64,000 nucleotides of DNA from Phycisphaerae bacterium (GTDB taxonomy: Bacteria > Planctomycetota > Phycisphaerae > UBA1845 > UTPLA1), in assembly GCA_023150615.1 (NCBI GenBank), contig JAKLKO010000008.1:62001-126000 (forward strand), in the 5' to 3' direction. Of the stretch, positions 53,779 through 63,724 are shown piece by piece. A model generated the notes under the pieces. That model was not told the origin of the DNA and made no database searches. It saw only the letters and a program-made list of their open reading frames with translations. Position numbers and translations under genes: made by a program. Numbering within the stretch: the stretch's first letter is position 1; the number at the start of each line of letters is the position of its first letter.

Positions 53779-55620
53779 ATGAACATCCTCGGTATCTCAG
53801 CCTTCTACCACGACAGCGCGTGCTGCCTCGTCCGCGATGGCAGGATCGTCGCCGCTGCGCAGGAAGAGCGATTCACGCGAAAGAAGCACGACTATCGCTT
53901 CCCGGCCCGCGCGCTGGAGTACTGCCTCAAGGAAGCCGGCATCACGCCCGCGGAACTTGACCACGTCGCGTTCTACGACAAGCCGCTGCTGAAGTTCGAG
54001 CGCCTGCTGGAGACGTACATCGCCTACGCCCCGGTCGGCTTCAAGTCCTTCCTCGCCGGCATGCCGCTTTGGCTGCGACAGAAGCTGCACCTGCCGCGCG
54101 AGATGGACCGGCATCTCCAGCATCAGTACAAGGGCCGCTACATCTTCTGCGACCACCACGAGTCCCACGCCGCCTCCGCGTTCTATCCCTCCCCGTTCCA
54201 GGAGGCCGCGATCCTCACGCTCGACGGCGTCGGCGAGTGGTCCACGACGACGTACGGCGTCGGCCGTGGAAACCGGATCGAGCTGTCGCACGAAATCCGC
54301 TTTCCCCACTCGATCGGTCTGCTCTACTCGGCCTTCACCTACTTCACCGGCTTCAAGGTCAACTCGGGCGAATACAAGCTCATGGGCCTGGCGCCCTACG
54401 GAGAGCCGCGCTACAAGGACGTCATCCTCAAGCACCTGATCGACGTCAAGGCAGACGGTTCCTTCCGCATGAACATGGACTACTTCAACTACTGCCAGGG
54501 CCTGACCATGACGAACACGCGCTTCGACGCACTGTTCGACGGCCCGCCCCGGTCGCCGGAGTCCCGCCTCACACAGCGCGAAATGGACATCGCCGCCTCG
54601 ATACAGGCCGTGACCGAGGAGGTCATGATCCGCTGCGCCCGCCACGTGCGCAAGGAGACCGGCATGCGCAACCTCGTGCTCGCCGGCGGCGTCGCCCTCA
54701 ACTGCGTCGGGAACGGCCGCATCCTCTCCGAGGGCATCTTCGACAACCTGTTCATCCAGCCGGCTGCCGGCGACGCGGGCGGATCGCTTGGCGCCGCGCT
54801 GTTCGTCTGGCACCAGCTCCTCGACAAGCCGCGGGACGCCGATGGCGTCCGGGACTCGATGGGTGGCGCGCTGCTCGGACCGCGGTACAGCAACTCCGAA
54901 ATCCGCGCGTTTCTCGACTCGGCCGGCGCCAAGTACCACTACTACGAGAACGAGGACGAGCTTTGCGACGTCGTCGCCCGGCAGGTGGCGTCGGAAAAGG
55001 TCATCGGATTGCTTCAGGACCGCATGGAATTCGGACCGCGAGCCTTGGGCTCGCGCTCGATCATCGGCGACGCCCGATCGACCAAGATGCAGTCGGTGAT
55101 GAACCTCAAGATCAAGTTCCGCGAGTCGTTTCGGCCCTTCGCGCCCATCGTCATGCGCGAGCACGTCTCCGACTGGTTCGAGATGCGCCCCAACGAGGAC
55201 AGCCCCTACATGCTCCTCGTCGCCGACGTGAAGAAGGAACACTGGATCCCGCTCGACGGCCAGCTCAAAGGCCTCGACGGCGTCGACCGGCTGCTCAAGG
55301 TCGTGCGTTCGACCGTCCCGGCCATCACGCACGTGGACTACTCGGCCCGCGTGCAAACGGTCGATCCCTCGCGCCACCCGCGGCTCTACAAGCTGATGCA
55401 GAAGTTCAAGGCGCTGACCGGATGTCCGGTCATGATCAACACGAGCTTCAACGTCCGCAGCGAGCCGATCGTCTGCTCACCCGAGCACGCCTACCGCTGC
55501 TTCATGAACACCAACATGGACGTGCTCGTCCTCGAAAACTGCGTGCTTTACAAGGAAGAACAACCCAAGGCCAAACAGCACGAGATCGACGAATATCTCG
55601 CGCAGTTCGATCTGGACTAA
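53779..55620 (+). CDS. O-carbamoyltransferase (NodU/CmcH/SxtI-like)
   Basis: A 613-residue enzyme that should transfer carbamoyl from carbamoyl phosphate, via carbamoyl-adenylate, to a hydroxyl of a sugar or small molecule. The N-terminal Kae1-like domain opens with ILGISAFYHDSACCLV and has CDHHESHAASAFY with metal-ligand His residues, then LTLDGVGEW and NLVLAGGVALNCVGNGRI. The C-terminal YrdC-like part includes FGPRALGSRSIIGDAR and TGCPVMINTSFNVRSEPI, standard for the family. Start and length are normal. SxtJ and DUF5989 follow within 6 and 15 bases. The acceptor is unknown; a surface glycan is favoured by the neighbouring dehydratase and SGNH genes. Confidence 0.94.
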   Translation: MNILGISAFYHDSACCLVRDGRIVAAAQEERFTRKKHDYRFPARALEYCLKEAGITPAELDHVAFYDKPLLKFERLLETYIAYAPVGFKSFLAGMPLWLRQKLHLPREMDRHLQHQYKGRYIFCDHHESHAASAFYPSPFQEAAILTLDGVGEWSTTTYGVGRGNRIELSHEIRFPHSIGLLYSAFTYFTGFKVNSGEYKLMGLAPYGEPRYKDVILKHLIDVKADGSFRMNMDYFNYCQGLTMTNTRFDALFDGPPRSPESRLTQREMDIAASIQAVTEEVMIRCARHVRKETGMRNLVLAGGVALNCVGNGRILSEGIFDNLFIQPAAGDAGGSLGAALFVWHQLLDKPRDADGVRDSMGGALLGPRYSNSEIRAFLDSAGAKYHYYENEDELCDVVARQVASEKVIGLLQDRMEFGPRALGSRSIIGDARSTKMQSVMNLKIKFRESFRPFAPIVMREHVSDWFEMRPNEDSPYMLLVADVKKEHWIPLDGQLKGLDGVDRLLKVVRSTVPAITHVDYSARVQTVDPSRHPRLYKLMQKFKALTGCPVMINTSFNVRSEPIVCSPEHAYRCFMNTNMDVLVLENCVLYKEEQPKAKQHEIDEYLAQFDLD

Positions 55621-55626
55621 CGCCGC

Positions 55627-56073
55627 ATGTCGATGATCCAAGTCAACTGGAATCCGGACCGCAACCAGCTCAAGGGCTTCGGCCTGATCAGCGTCGTCGC
55701 GTTCGCCGCCATCGGCGCCTGGATCTGGTTCCGGCATTCCATCTTCAGCATCGACCTCCACCCGATGACGGCCGCCCGCACCGCGTACCTGCTCTGGGGC
55801 GTCGCGCTGCTCTGTCTGGTCCTCCGTGCTGCCGCGCCCGTCGCGCTCCGGCCGCTCTACCTCCTGCTGACCGCGATCTCCCTGCCGATCGGCTTCGTGC
55901 TCTCGCACGTGCTGATGGCCCTGATCTTCTACGGACTGTTCACGCCGGTCGGCCTGTTCTTCCGCCTGATCGGCCGAGACGCGCTGCACCGGCAGATCGA
56001 GCCGACGGCGGCGACCTACTGGGTTCGGCGCGTGCCGATCACCGACGTCAAGCGGTACTTCCGGCAGTTCTGA
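55627..56073 (+). CDS. SxtJ-family membrane protein
   Basis: A 148-residue protein with about three to four membrane helices. The opening MSMIQVNWNPDRNQLKGFG and the phrase MALIFYGLFTPVGLFFRLIGRDAL are what I recall of the SxtJ family, named after sxtJ of saxitoxin clusters. Its function is not established; it is found beside carbamoyltransferases, so it may anchor or assist that enzyme at the membrane. The ATG lies 6 bases after the carbamoyltransferase stop with little ribosome site, suggesting coupled translation. Confidence 0.85.
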   Translation: MSMIQVNWNPDRNQLKGFGLISVVAFAAIGAWIWFRHSIFSIDLHPMTAARTAYLLWGVALLCLVLRAAAPVALRPLYLLLTAISLPIGFVLSHVLMALIFYGLFTPVGLFFRLIGRDALHRQIEPTAATYWVRRVPITDVKRYFRQF

Positions 56074-56088
56074 TTCGAGGACGCTCCC

Positions 56089-56292
56089 ATGACGAACGAC
56101 CCCCGATCCAGCAATGAATTTCAGCAGCACGCGCAGGCGGCGCGGACCGGCCTCGTGGCCGAGTTCATCGACTTCCTCAAGCACAACAAGAAGTGGTGGC
56201 TGCTGCCGATCGTCGTCGTCATGCTGCTCGTCGGCGCGCTGGTGATCCTCGGCGGCACGTCCGCCGCGCCGTTCATCTACACCCTGTTCTGA
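56089..56292 (+). CDS. DUF5989-family small membrane protein (SxtK-like)
   Basis: A 67-residue protein with a good GAGGA site 7 bases before its ATG. An amphipathic helix (FIDFLKHNKKWWLLPI) leads into one membrane segment (VVVMLLVGALVILGG) and a short tail ending in YTLF. This matches DUF5989, very small proteins usually next to SxtJ and a carbamoyltransferase. Position and size also match sxtK in the sxtI-sxtJ-sxtK run, an equivalence I infer. The function is unknown. It starts 15 bases after SxtJ. Confidence 0.82.
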   Translation: MTNDPRSSNEFQQHAQAARTGLVAEFIDFLKHNKKWWLLPIVVVMLLVGALVILGGTSAAPFIYTLF

Positions 56293-56344
56293 TCGAGCAC
56301 GCGACGACGGCCGAAACGAAAGCGATCGCGCAGGATTCCCGCAC

Positions 56345-57337
56345 ATGCACCGCTGGCTGATGCCGATGCTGCGATGTCCGACGCATCGCCGCGGACTGGA
56401 CCTGTGCGACGAGCGCGTCGAGAACGACGTCATCGTCGCCGGAACGCTGCAGTGCCCCGACGGCTGCCGCTTCCCCATCCGCGACGCGATCCCGGACTTC
56501 GTGCCCGGCGACCAGTACGTCGAGAGCTTCTCCACCCAGCGCCGGCTCCTCAAGCGCAGCTTCGATGGTTACGTCGGCGGCCACAGCGGGGACGACCTGG
56601 CGCATCGCTCGCGCATCCCGCCGGAGGAATTCGCCCGCGGCGTCACACTCGATGCCGGCTGCGGCTACGGACGGTACTGCCGCTTTGTGCTCAACGCCGG
56701 CGGGACGGTCGTCGGCGTCGATCTGAGCATGACATCGCTGCGCCTGGTCCGCGAGCTGCTCGGCGATCATCCCCGGCTTGCGCTCGTGCACGGCAATCTC
56801 TACGAACTGCCGTTCGCCGACGGCGCGTTCGACCGCGTCATCTCCATCGGCGTCCTGCACCACACGCCGTCGACGCGCGAGGGCTTCCGCCGAATCAACC
56901 GCTTCGTCAAGCCCGGCGGCAAGTGCTGCATTTTCGTCTATGAGCGCTACTCGCTGATGCGCAAGATGGTCGATGTGCATCGCCACTGGACGACGCGAAT
57001 CCCCGAAGGCCTGCTCATCATCCTGCTCAGCCTCAACCAGATCCTATTCCACTGGCTGAGGAAGATCCCCGGCATCGGACGCGTCGTCTATGCGCTGTTC
57101 CCCTGCGACATCGGCAAGCCGCGATGGCGGCAGCGCATCACCATGGACTTCGACGCGTATTCCCCCACCTATGCCTACAGCCACTCGCACGACGAAGTCT
57201 ACGACTGGTTCGTCGAGGACGGCTTCACCGACGTCCGGCTGGGACGCGCCCCCATCTGGGTGGTCGGAACGCGTGCAACCCCGGCCCCCGCATCAGTCGA
57301 ACGCTCAACGCCGCAGCGCGAGCCGGCCGCGGTCTGA
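56345..57337 (+). CDS. SAM-dependent methyltransferase with Trm112-like zinc ribbon
   Basis: A 330-residue protein. Residues 8-55 form a ribbon (LRCPTHRRGLDL then LQCPDGCRFPI with a following IPDFV) of the Trm112 type. The class I methyltransferase core follows with VTLDAGCGYGRYCRF (SAM loop), VVGVDLSMTSL, and LPFADGAFDRVISIGVLHH. The last 120 residues include a hydrophobic patch (LLIILLSLNQILF) perhaps touching the membrane. The substrate is not known; location at the end of the carbamoylation cassette suggests O- or C-methylation of the same product. It converges with smc with a 9-base gap. Confidence 0.88.
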   Translation: MHRWLMPMLRCPTHRRGLDLCDERVENDVIVAGTLQCPDGCRFPIRDAIPDFVPGDQYVESFSTQRRLLKRSFDGYVGGHSGDDLAHRSRIPPEEFARGVTLDAGCGYGRYCRFVLNAGGTVVGVDLSMTSLRLVRELLGDHPRLALVHGNLYELPFADGAFDRVISIGVLHHTPSTREGFRRINRFVKPGGKCCIFVYERYSLMRKMVDVHRHWTTRIPEGLLIILLSLNQILFHWLRKIPGIGRVVYALFPCDIGKPRWRQRITMDFDAYSPTYAYSHSHDEVYDWFVEDGFTDVRLGRAPIWVVGTRATPAPASVERSTPQREPAAV

Positions 57338-57346
57338 CCCGGACCG

Positions 57347-60300
57347 TTACGCGACGGCCGTCTGCGCCCCGCGATCCTGCTCGAACTTCACGCTCACGCG
57401 CTTGCTGACGCCCGCTTCCTGCATCGTCACGCCGTAGAGCCGGTCCGCGATGCTCATCGTGCGCTTGCTGTGCGTGATGATGATGAACTGCGTGTCGCGC
57501 ACAAACTCCTGGATGACGTGGTTGAAACGCAGGTTGTTCGCCTCGTCCAGCGCGGCATCGACCTCGTCCAGCAGCGCAAACGGCGACGGACACGTCTTGA
57601 AGACCGCCAGCAGCAGCGCGATGGCCGTCATCGTCTTTTCGCCGCCCGACAGCAGCGACATGCTCTGAAGCTCCTTGCCCGGCGGACGGACCATGATCTC
57701 GATTCCGGACTCGAGCAGGTCGGCCGGATTCTCCAGCGAGATCTCGGCCTTGCCGCCGCCGAACAGCTTCTTGAACAGCGCGCTGAAGTGCTCGCGGATC
57801 GTCGCGAAGGTCCGCTCGAAGCGCTCGACCGACTCGGCGTTCAGCCGCTCGATCAGTTCCTGGAGCTGCTTCTCGCTCTCTCGGAGATCATCACGCTGCT
57901 GCACGAGAAAGCCCAGTCGCTTCTCGACGTCATCCTGCTCGCTGATGGCGTCAAGATTCACGTTCCCGAGCCGCTCGATCTTCTCCTTCAACTCGTTGAT
58001 CCGCGACTGCACCGCGTCCCAGTCGATCTCGTCCGGGACGTAGCCCTCGTACTGCGCCTCCAGATCGACCGACAACTCGTCCCTCACCCGCGCCACGAGG
58101 TCGTCGATCCGCACGCGGACCTCGCCCAGTTGCACCTGCTCCGCGTGATGCTGCGCCTCGATCTCCTCCAGCTCGCGCCGCAATCGGCGCAGCTCCGACG
58201 CGCATTCGTCCGCCTCGCGCCGCACTTCCTCGCGCCGCTGACGCGCAGCCGCCCCGCGCGCCGATACCTCGTCGCGCACGCGCGTCACGTCCGCCCGCTG
58301 TTGCTCCGCCTCGGCCGCCGCGCGACGCGATTGCTCGATCCGCAGCGCCGCCTGTTCCACGTCGTGCCGCGCCGCGCCGCGCTCCGACTCGATCGCCGCC
58401 AGCGCCGACTGCGCCTCGCGCCGCGACTCCGACACGCCCGACCGCCGCTGCGTCAACTCGCCCGACTGCACCCGCGCCTGCGTCAGCTCCTCCGCCAGCG
58501 CCCCACGGCTCGCACGCAGCGATTCCTCCGCCGCCCGCAGTGCCGCCGCGCGCTGCTCAGCCGCCGAATGCTCCGCCTCCACCGTCGACAGCGACTGCCG
58601 CGCCGCCGCCTCGCGCTGCCGAGACTCGGCGACGAGCCGCTCCAGACCGCCCAGGTCCTGTTCAATCAGCGGCTGCTCCTCGGCAAGCTTGCGATCACTC
58701 TCGACCGTCGATGCCAGCGTCGCCTGCACCTCCGCACGCTGGGCCTGCGCCTCGGAGATCGACGCCCGGACCTCCGTCAACACATGATCGACGTGCTCCG
58801 CCTCGGTCTCCGTCCGACTGAGCCGTGCGCCGACGTCAACGATCCGCTCCGACAGCGCATCGAGTTGTGACCCGATCTCGCGCAGCTCGCTGCGGCGCGT
58901 GATCAATCCACCCGCACTACCCGGCGGACCGGCCGCCACGCGACCGTCAGGCTCGATCAGCAGTCCGTCGCGCGTCACAAACCGCGCCTGCGCGCCGAAC
59001 GTCGCCGCAAGCCGCCGCGCCGCGCCCGCGTCTTCCACCACGTACGTGCGGCCGAGCAGCCCGCGGACCAGCCGTTCGCAATCCTCCGGCACGCGGACCC
59101 AGTCCGTCAGCAGCGCAATCACGCCCTCCTGCGATCGCAGGTCCGGCCCGCCCATCACCGGCGGAACCGCGTCGAGGCAGAACGCCAGCATGCGCCCTTC
59201 GAGCGTTGCGAGCGCGGCCGTGTCGGCCAGCAGCGCATCGCGCGATGTCACGACGAGGTATTGCTGCAATTCGCCCAGCGCGGCCTCGACCACGGTCGCA
59301 TGCTCGACGTCGGCCTCGATCAGTTCGCCCAGCGGACCGCGGACGTAGCTGAACTCGCGCCCCGAGGAATCCGCCGCGCGCCGGCGAAGCACGTCGCGCG
59401 CCCCGGCCACGAGTCCCTCATGGCTGCGAACCAGCTCCTCCAGCGTCCGCCGACGGGATTCCAGCGCGCTGCGCTGCTCCTTCGCCGTCGCGAGCTGGTC
59501 CAGCAAATCGGCACGATGCCGCGCCAGTTCCCCCGCCTGGGCCCGCGCGCCGTCCATCCGCGCCTGCTGCGACGCGAGACGCTCATCCAGCTCGCGCCGC
59601 CGCTGCTCGAGCGATTCGACGCGCCGCGCCAGTTCGCCCCGCGCCGCGGCAATCTCCGTCTGTCGCGACGTCAATCGCCGCTGTTGCGCCGCGTGCCCTT
59701 CCTGCTGAATCGTCTGCGACTCGATCTCGTTCCGCAGGTGGCTGGTGCGACGCACGAGTTCGAGGATCGCCGCGTTCTCGCGATCCAGCCCCGCCGCCAG
59801 CGTCACGGCCTCGCCTGCGCACTGCTGCTCGCGCCGGCTGAGCGATTCGACGCGATCGCGCGCCGCCGCAATGTCCGCCTCGAGCCGCGCCAGTTCGTCA
59901 TCCAAAGTCCGCACGCGCGCCGCGGCCTCGGCCGCCTGCGCGTCGAGTGCCGCACCCCGCTGCTCCGCCCGGCGCAGCGCCTCGCTCTGCTCGATGATCC
60001 GCTGCTGCGCGGCCGCCAGCCGCTCCTCGTACGCCGTGATCTGCGACTGCGCCGTCAGGAGCTGCGCGTCGAATTCCGCGATCCGATCCTCCAGCTCCAG
60101 GCTCTCCACGTTCGCCCGGCTGATCCGCGCCTCCTGATCCGAGATCATCGTGCGCCGCTGCGTCGATTGATCGCTCAACTCCGCCACGCGACGCTCGCGC
60201 GCATCGCGGTCCGTTCGATAGTTGTGATACTCCGCCAACGCGTACGTGCTTCGAAGCTCGCGCAGCTCCTTCGTCAACGCCTGGTAGCTCCGCGCACGGC

Positions 60301-60928
60301 CGGCCTGCACCTTGATCGACCGCAGCCGACGCTCCAGCTCGTCAATGATGTCCTGCAACCGCAGCAGGTTCTGGTTGACGCGCTCCAGCCGGCGCTGCGC
60401 CTCGCGCTTCCGCGCCTTGTATTTGCTGATCCCCGCCGCCTCTTCAAAGATGATCCGGCGATCGACCGGGTTCGCCCGCAGCAGGCTGTCCACCTTCCCC
60501 TGCTCGATGACGCTGTACGCATCGACACCAATGCCCGTGTCGAGCAGCAGTTCGCGGATGTCCTTCAGCCGGCACATCTGCTTGTTCAGCAGGTACTCGC
60601 TCTCCCCCGAGCGGAACAACCGCCGCGTGATCGTCACTTCGGTCTGATCCGTCGGCAGCCGGCCGTCGCTGTTGTCGAAGACCAGGTCGACCTGCGACAG
60701 GCCCGAGCTCTTCCGCGTCCCCGAGCCGTTGAAGATCACATCGAGCATCTGGCTGCCGCGCAGGCTCTTGGCCGACTGCGAGCCGAGCACCCACTTGATC
60801 GCATCGACGATGTTGCTCTTGCCGCAGCCGTTCGGCCCCACGATCCCCGTGATGCCGCGGTCGAATTCGAACTCCGTCCGGTCGGCGAAGCTCTTGAATC
60901 CGTGAACGATGAGCTGCTTCAGGATCAT
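57347..60928 (-). CDS. smc: Chromosome segregation protein SMC
   Basis: A 1193-residue condensin ATPase, the normal length. The ATG at 60928 begins ILKQLIVHGFKSFADRTEF. Walker A GPNGCGKSNI is near residues 32-41. Two long coiled coils (about 170-500 and 670-1000) flank a hinge with GPLGELIEADVEHATVVEAAL and a Gly-rich GGPDLRSQEG. The C-terminal head has the signature LLSGGEKTMTAIALLLA and Walker B PFALLDEVDAALDEANN. The frame stays open far upstream to 62308, but that is antisense shadow of the next gene and is rejected. GGAGG at 60945-60941 is a little distant from the start. Confidence 0.96.
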   Translation of the reverse strand: MILKQLIVHGFKSFADRTEFEFDRGITGIVGPNGCGKSNIVDAIKWVLGSQSAKSLRGSQMLDVIFNGSGTRKSSGLSQVDLVFDNSDGRLPTDQTEVTITRRLFRSGESEYLLNKQMCRLKDIRELLLDTGIGVDAYSVIEQGKVDSLLRANPVDRRIIFEEAAGISKYKARKREAQRRLERVNQNLLRLQDIIDELERRLRSIKVQAGRARSYQALTKELRELRSTYALAEYHNYRTDRDARERRVAELSDQSTQRRTMISDQEARISRANVESLELEDRIAEFDAQLLTAQSQITAYEERLAAAQQRIIEQSEALRRAEQRGAALDAQAAEAAARVRTLDDELARLEADIAAARDRVESLSRREQQCAGEAVTLAAGLDRENAAILELVRRTSHLRNEIESQTIQQEGHAAQQRRLTSRQTEIAAARGELARRVESLEQRRRELDERLASQQARMDGARAQAGELARHRADLLDQLATAKEQRSALESRRRTLEELVRSHEGLVAGARDVLRRRAADSSGREFSYVRGPLGELIEADVEHATVVEAALGELQQYLVVTSRDALLADTAALATLEGRMLAFCLDAVPPVMGGPDLRSQEGVIALLTDWVRVPEDCERLVRGLLGRTYVVEDAGAARRLAATFGAQARFVTRDGLLIEPDGRVAAGPPGSAGGLITRRSELREIGSQLDALSERIVDVGARLSRTETEAEHVDHVLTEVRASISEAQAQRAEVQATLASTVESDRKLAEEQPLIEQDLGGLERLVAESRQREAAARQSLSTVEAEHSAAEQRAAALRAAEESLRASRGALAEELTQARVQSGELTQRRSGVSESRREAQSALAAIESERGAARHDVEQAALRIEQSRRAAAEAEQQRADVTRVRDEVSARGAAARQRREEVRREADECASELRRLRRELEEIEAQHHAEQVQLGEVRVRIDDLVARVRDELSVDLEAQYEGYVPDEIDWDAVQSRINELKEKIERLGNVNLDAISEQDDVEKRLGFLVQQRDDLRESEKQLQELIERLNAESVERFERTFATIREHFSALFKKLFGGGKAEISLENPADLLESGIEIMVRPPGKELQSMSLLSGGEKTMTAIALLLAVFKTCPSPFALLDEVDAALDEANNLRFNHVIQEFVRDTQFIIITHSKRTMSIADRLYGVTMQEAGVSKRVSVKFEQDRGAQTAVA

Positions 60929-61101
60929 GAAAGGTCGGGCCTCCCTGCTCGAACGACTGGCGATTCCCTTCGCCGCACCCCACACGGTCATCACGAAAGG
61001 ACGTCCGCCCGACGTCGCAATCCGACTCCAACAGTGTACACCCGCCCCCAGGCGTACACCAGTATTTCCGCGCCCGCCCCGCCGGAACGGAACGGGGGGT
61101 C

Positions 61102-62646
61102 TCACTCCGCCCGCGAATAGACCCGCACAACGATTCGCTCGGGCGGGTGGCGATACTGCGGGTCGAGCCGGTCCTTGATCGCCGCGTCCGGATCGGACAG
61201 GTGCCGGCTTTCCTTCGGTGCGGCATAGGCCTCCGAAAGCACCGCCTCCAGCTCCCTCCAGTCCCCCTCGTAGCCGCGCGGCTCGCTGGCCTGAATCACG
61301 CAGACTCGACGCGGCAGCGCCGCCGGGCCATGACGCGCCGCCGCCGCCACCTGGACCGCTGCCTCGATCGGTGGCAACACCCGCTCGGCCCGTTCCCGCC
61401 AATGCTCCGGCGTCACGCGGCCGTACCAGTCGCTCGGGTCCATGCAGCCGTAGTAGTAGCGGACCGATGGATGCGTCGCGACGAACAGGTCCGCGTGGAT
61501 GTTCTCGCGCACCACCGCCTTGAACGGGTCGAGCCACCGGAGGCTCGACCAGCCCGACTCCATCGCCCAGTTCATTCCGCACGCCGCCCAGCCGAACGTC
61601 AGACCGGTCAGGCCCGCCGTCCGCACCTGCCGCCATGCGCCGCGCCGCGGCCTCGCGATGGTCCCCGCCGCCACAAGCAACACCGCGCCGCTGAACAGCA
61701 TCGTGTACTTGTCGATCATGACCAGCCCGGCCACGGACGAGACCAGCGCCGCCAGCGCGAGCGATCCCGGCGCGGAGTGACGACGGATGTCGGCCAGCGC
61801 GAGCACGAGCATCGCGACCGCGAAGACGACCAGCCCGATCCAGCAATACCATGCGCTCGGCGACGCGAGATTGCCCGCCAGCAGCGCCGCGGCCGTCCGG
61901 CCCGCGGTCGCCCCGTACTCGGACCACCCGGATGCAAGCCGCGGAAATGTCGTCACGTGCCGCGCGAACGGCGGCGCCCATGCTCCGAACGCGACGATGA
62001 GGATGATCAGCGAAGCGAGCCACCGCCGCCGCGTCTGCTCCGCGCGCAGCAGCCCCCACAGCCAAAGCACGGCGACCATGCCGACGGCGAAGTAGTTTGT
62101 GTAGCACGCCGCAATGGCAACCAGCGTCCACGCCGCGAGCAGACCGCGCCGCAACGGATAACGCCCCACCCGCGCCGTCAGCCACAGCAACATCGCGGTC
62201 CACAGAAACGCCAGCGCGTACCACCGCGCCGCAAAGCCGAAGAACAGATGCAGCGGATGCAGTCCGCAGAGCACCACGGCGATGTTCGCTGCACGCGGGC
62301 CGTACCACTCAAACGCCGCCCGCCGCACGATCGGCAGCGCGATCACGAAAAAGACGATCGACGGACCGCGAAGCGCAACCGGCCGGACGCCCGCGAGAGT
62401 CACCCAGTAATGCTCGAGCAGGTAGTACAGCGGCGGGTCGGGTTCGACACCGCGCCACAGCGCTCGAATCAACTCGCCCGCCGGCAGCACGTAACGCTGC
62501 GTCGAGAACGCCTCGTCATCAAAGACCGTGTAGTACCCCGCCCCCCAGAACATGAACGCCGCCGCACCCGCCATGACCGGCAGCGTCGGCCCGCTCCACC
62601 ATCCGAGCCGCGACGCCGCGCCGACCTCGTGCCCGCCCGCGCTCAT
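61102..62646 (-). CDS. ArnT/GT39-like membrane glycosyltransferase
   Basis: A 514-residue protein with about ten membrane helices and a soluble C-terminal region of 150 residues. After the first helix comes YYTVFDDEAFSTQRYVLPAG, with the DDE acidic motif in the first outer loop typical of GT-C enzymes such as ArnT. LIRALWRGVEPDPPLYYLLEHYW follows, as in that family. Transfer of a sugar from polyprenyl phosphate to an envelope acceptor is inferred. The ATG overlaps the L,D-transpeptidase stop by 4 bases, so the pair is translationally coupled and may both act on the cell wall. Confidence 0.82.
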   Translation of the reverse strand: MSAGGHEVGAASRLGWWSGPTLPVMAGAAAFMFWGAGYYTVFDDEAFSTQRYVLPAGELIRALWRGVEPDPPLYYLLEHYWVTLAGVRPVALRGPSIVFFVIALPIVRRAAFEWYGPRAANIAVVLCGLHPLHLFFGFAARWYALAFLWTAMLLWLTARVGRYPLRRGLLAAWTLVAIAACYTNYFAVGMVAVLWLWGLLRAEQTRRRWLASLIILIVAFGAWAPPFARHVTTFPRLASGWSEYGATAGRTAAALLAGNLASPSAWYCWIGLVVFAVAMLVLALADIRRHSAPGSLALAALVSSVAGLVMIDKYTMLFSGAVLLVAAGTIARPRRGAWRQVRTAGLTGLTFGWAACGMNWAMESGWSSLRWLDPFKAVVRENIHADLFVATHPSVRYYYGCMDPSDWYGRVTPEHWRERAERVLPPIEAAVQVAAAARHGPAALPRRVCVIQASEPRGYEGDWRELEAVLSEAYAAPKESRHLSDPDAAIKDRLDPQYRHPPERIVVRVYSRAE

Positions 62647-63695
62647 GTTACGCGGCGACGCATCGACCGCAGGCCGGGCCTCGACCGCCGACCGACCGCG
62701 CGATCGGCCGTCGCCCGGGGCGGCGGAACCGTCGCTGCCCCCGTCGTGAACTCGACCGTCACACCCGGCCGGACCATCTCCGCCAGCCGCAGCGCATCCC
62801 AGTTCGTCAGCCGAAAGCAGCCGTGCGAACCCGTCTTGCCGATCAACTCCGGCTCCGGTGTGCCGTGAATCCCGTACCCCGGCAGCGACAGGCCGATCCA
62901 GCAGAGTCCAACCGGGTTCCGCGGCCCCGGCGGAATCACCAGCTTGCGGTTCACGCCCCGGACCTCCGGCCACATCTTCGGATCAAAGATGTAGACCGGG
63001 TCGCGCGTCACCACCTTCACGCGACACCGACCCGACGGCCGCTTCGCCTTGTGCTTCGCGATCGAACAGTGAAACAGCCCCAGAACGCGCCCTGATGCAT
63101 CGACCGGTCGGATCGTCTTCTCCGACAGGTTGACCAGCAGGCGCGTCGCGGTCGGCGCAGCGATCGACGCCGAGACGTTCGGGATCACCAGTTCATCCCC
63201 CGCCGACAGCGCATCCAGCCGACGCCCGGGATTCAGCCGCCTCAGAAGCGCCTGCGTGCAGTGCCCGCGCTCCGCCACCAGCGCCGCGAGCGATTTGTAG
63301 CCCAGTCGTTTGACCCGCGACTTCTCGACCCACGACTTCGGCCACGGCCCGACCGCCGCCACGTCCGCGCTCGTAATCCGATAGTGCCGCGTGGCGGTCG
63401 ACAAATCGACGCCCAGCGCCGCCCGAGTCGCCGCGTCGAGTTCACCCGTCACCGCAAGTCCGCGCGACGCCTGAAACCCGCGCAGCGCCATCCGCGTCTT
63501 CGGCCCGAGACAGCCGTCGATCACGCCCGGCGAAAACGCCGCCCCCTCCAGTGCGATCTGCGCCGCCACGAACTCCAGCGACCACGCCGACGATGACTTC
63601 GCAGGACCGGCCGCGCGCGCGTCAAATGGCGTCGCCGCGCCGATCACCACCGTAAACCACACAACGATCCGCGCTCGCCGCATCGCCGCATCCAT
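62643..63695 (-). CDS. L,D-transpeptidase (YkuD) with peptidoglycan-binding domain
   Basis: A 350-residue exported enzyme that makes 3-3 cross-links in peptidoglycan or attaches proteins to it. A signal peptide (VVWFTVVIGAATPFDARA) precedes a PG_binding_1-like domain (about 45-95, with GVIDGCLGPKTRMALRGFQ). A LysM-like middle (YKSLAALVAERGHCTQALLRRLNPG) comes next. The YkuD domain has HGTPEPELIG and SHGCFRL with catalytic Cys293. The C-terminal 40 residues are Arg/Pro-rich. With murJ it supports a peptidoglycan wall, long debated in Planctomycetes. Confidence 0.93.
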   Translation of the reverse strand: MDAAMRRARIVVWFTVVIGAATPFDARAAGPAKSSSAWSLEFVAAQIALEGAAFSPGVIDGCLGPKTRMALRGFQASRGLAVTGELDAATRAALGVDLSTATRHYRITSADVAAVGPWPKSWVEKSRVKRLGYKSLAALVAERGHCTQALLRRLNPGRRLDALSAGDELVIPNVSASIAAPTATRLLVNLSEKTIRPVDASGRVLGLFHCSIAKHKAKRPSGRCRVKVVTRDPVYIFDPKMWPEVRGVNRKLVIPPGPRNPVGLCWIGLSLPGYGIHGTPEPELIGKTGSHGCFRLTNWDALRLAEMVRPGVTVEFTTGAATVPPPRATADRAVGRRSRPGLRSMRRRVT

Positions 63696-63724
63696 GCATC
63701 ACCCCCGTCGCAATCACCCCGATC

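Noticed and set aside
60929-62308. Upstream extension of the smc frame by about 460 codons
   Set aside because: It overlaps the ArnT-like gene out of frame; SMC proteins begin at the MILKQLIVHGFKSF position.
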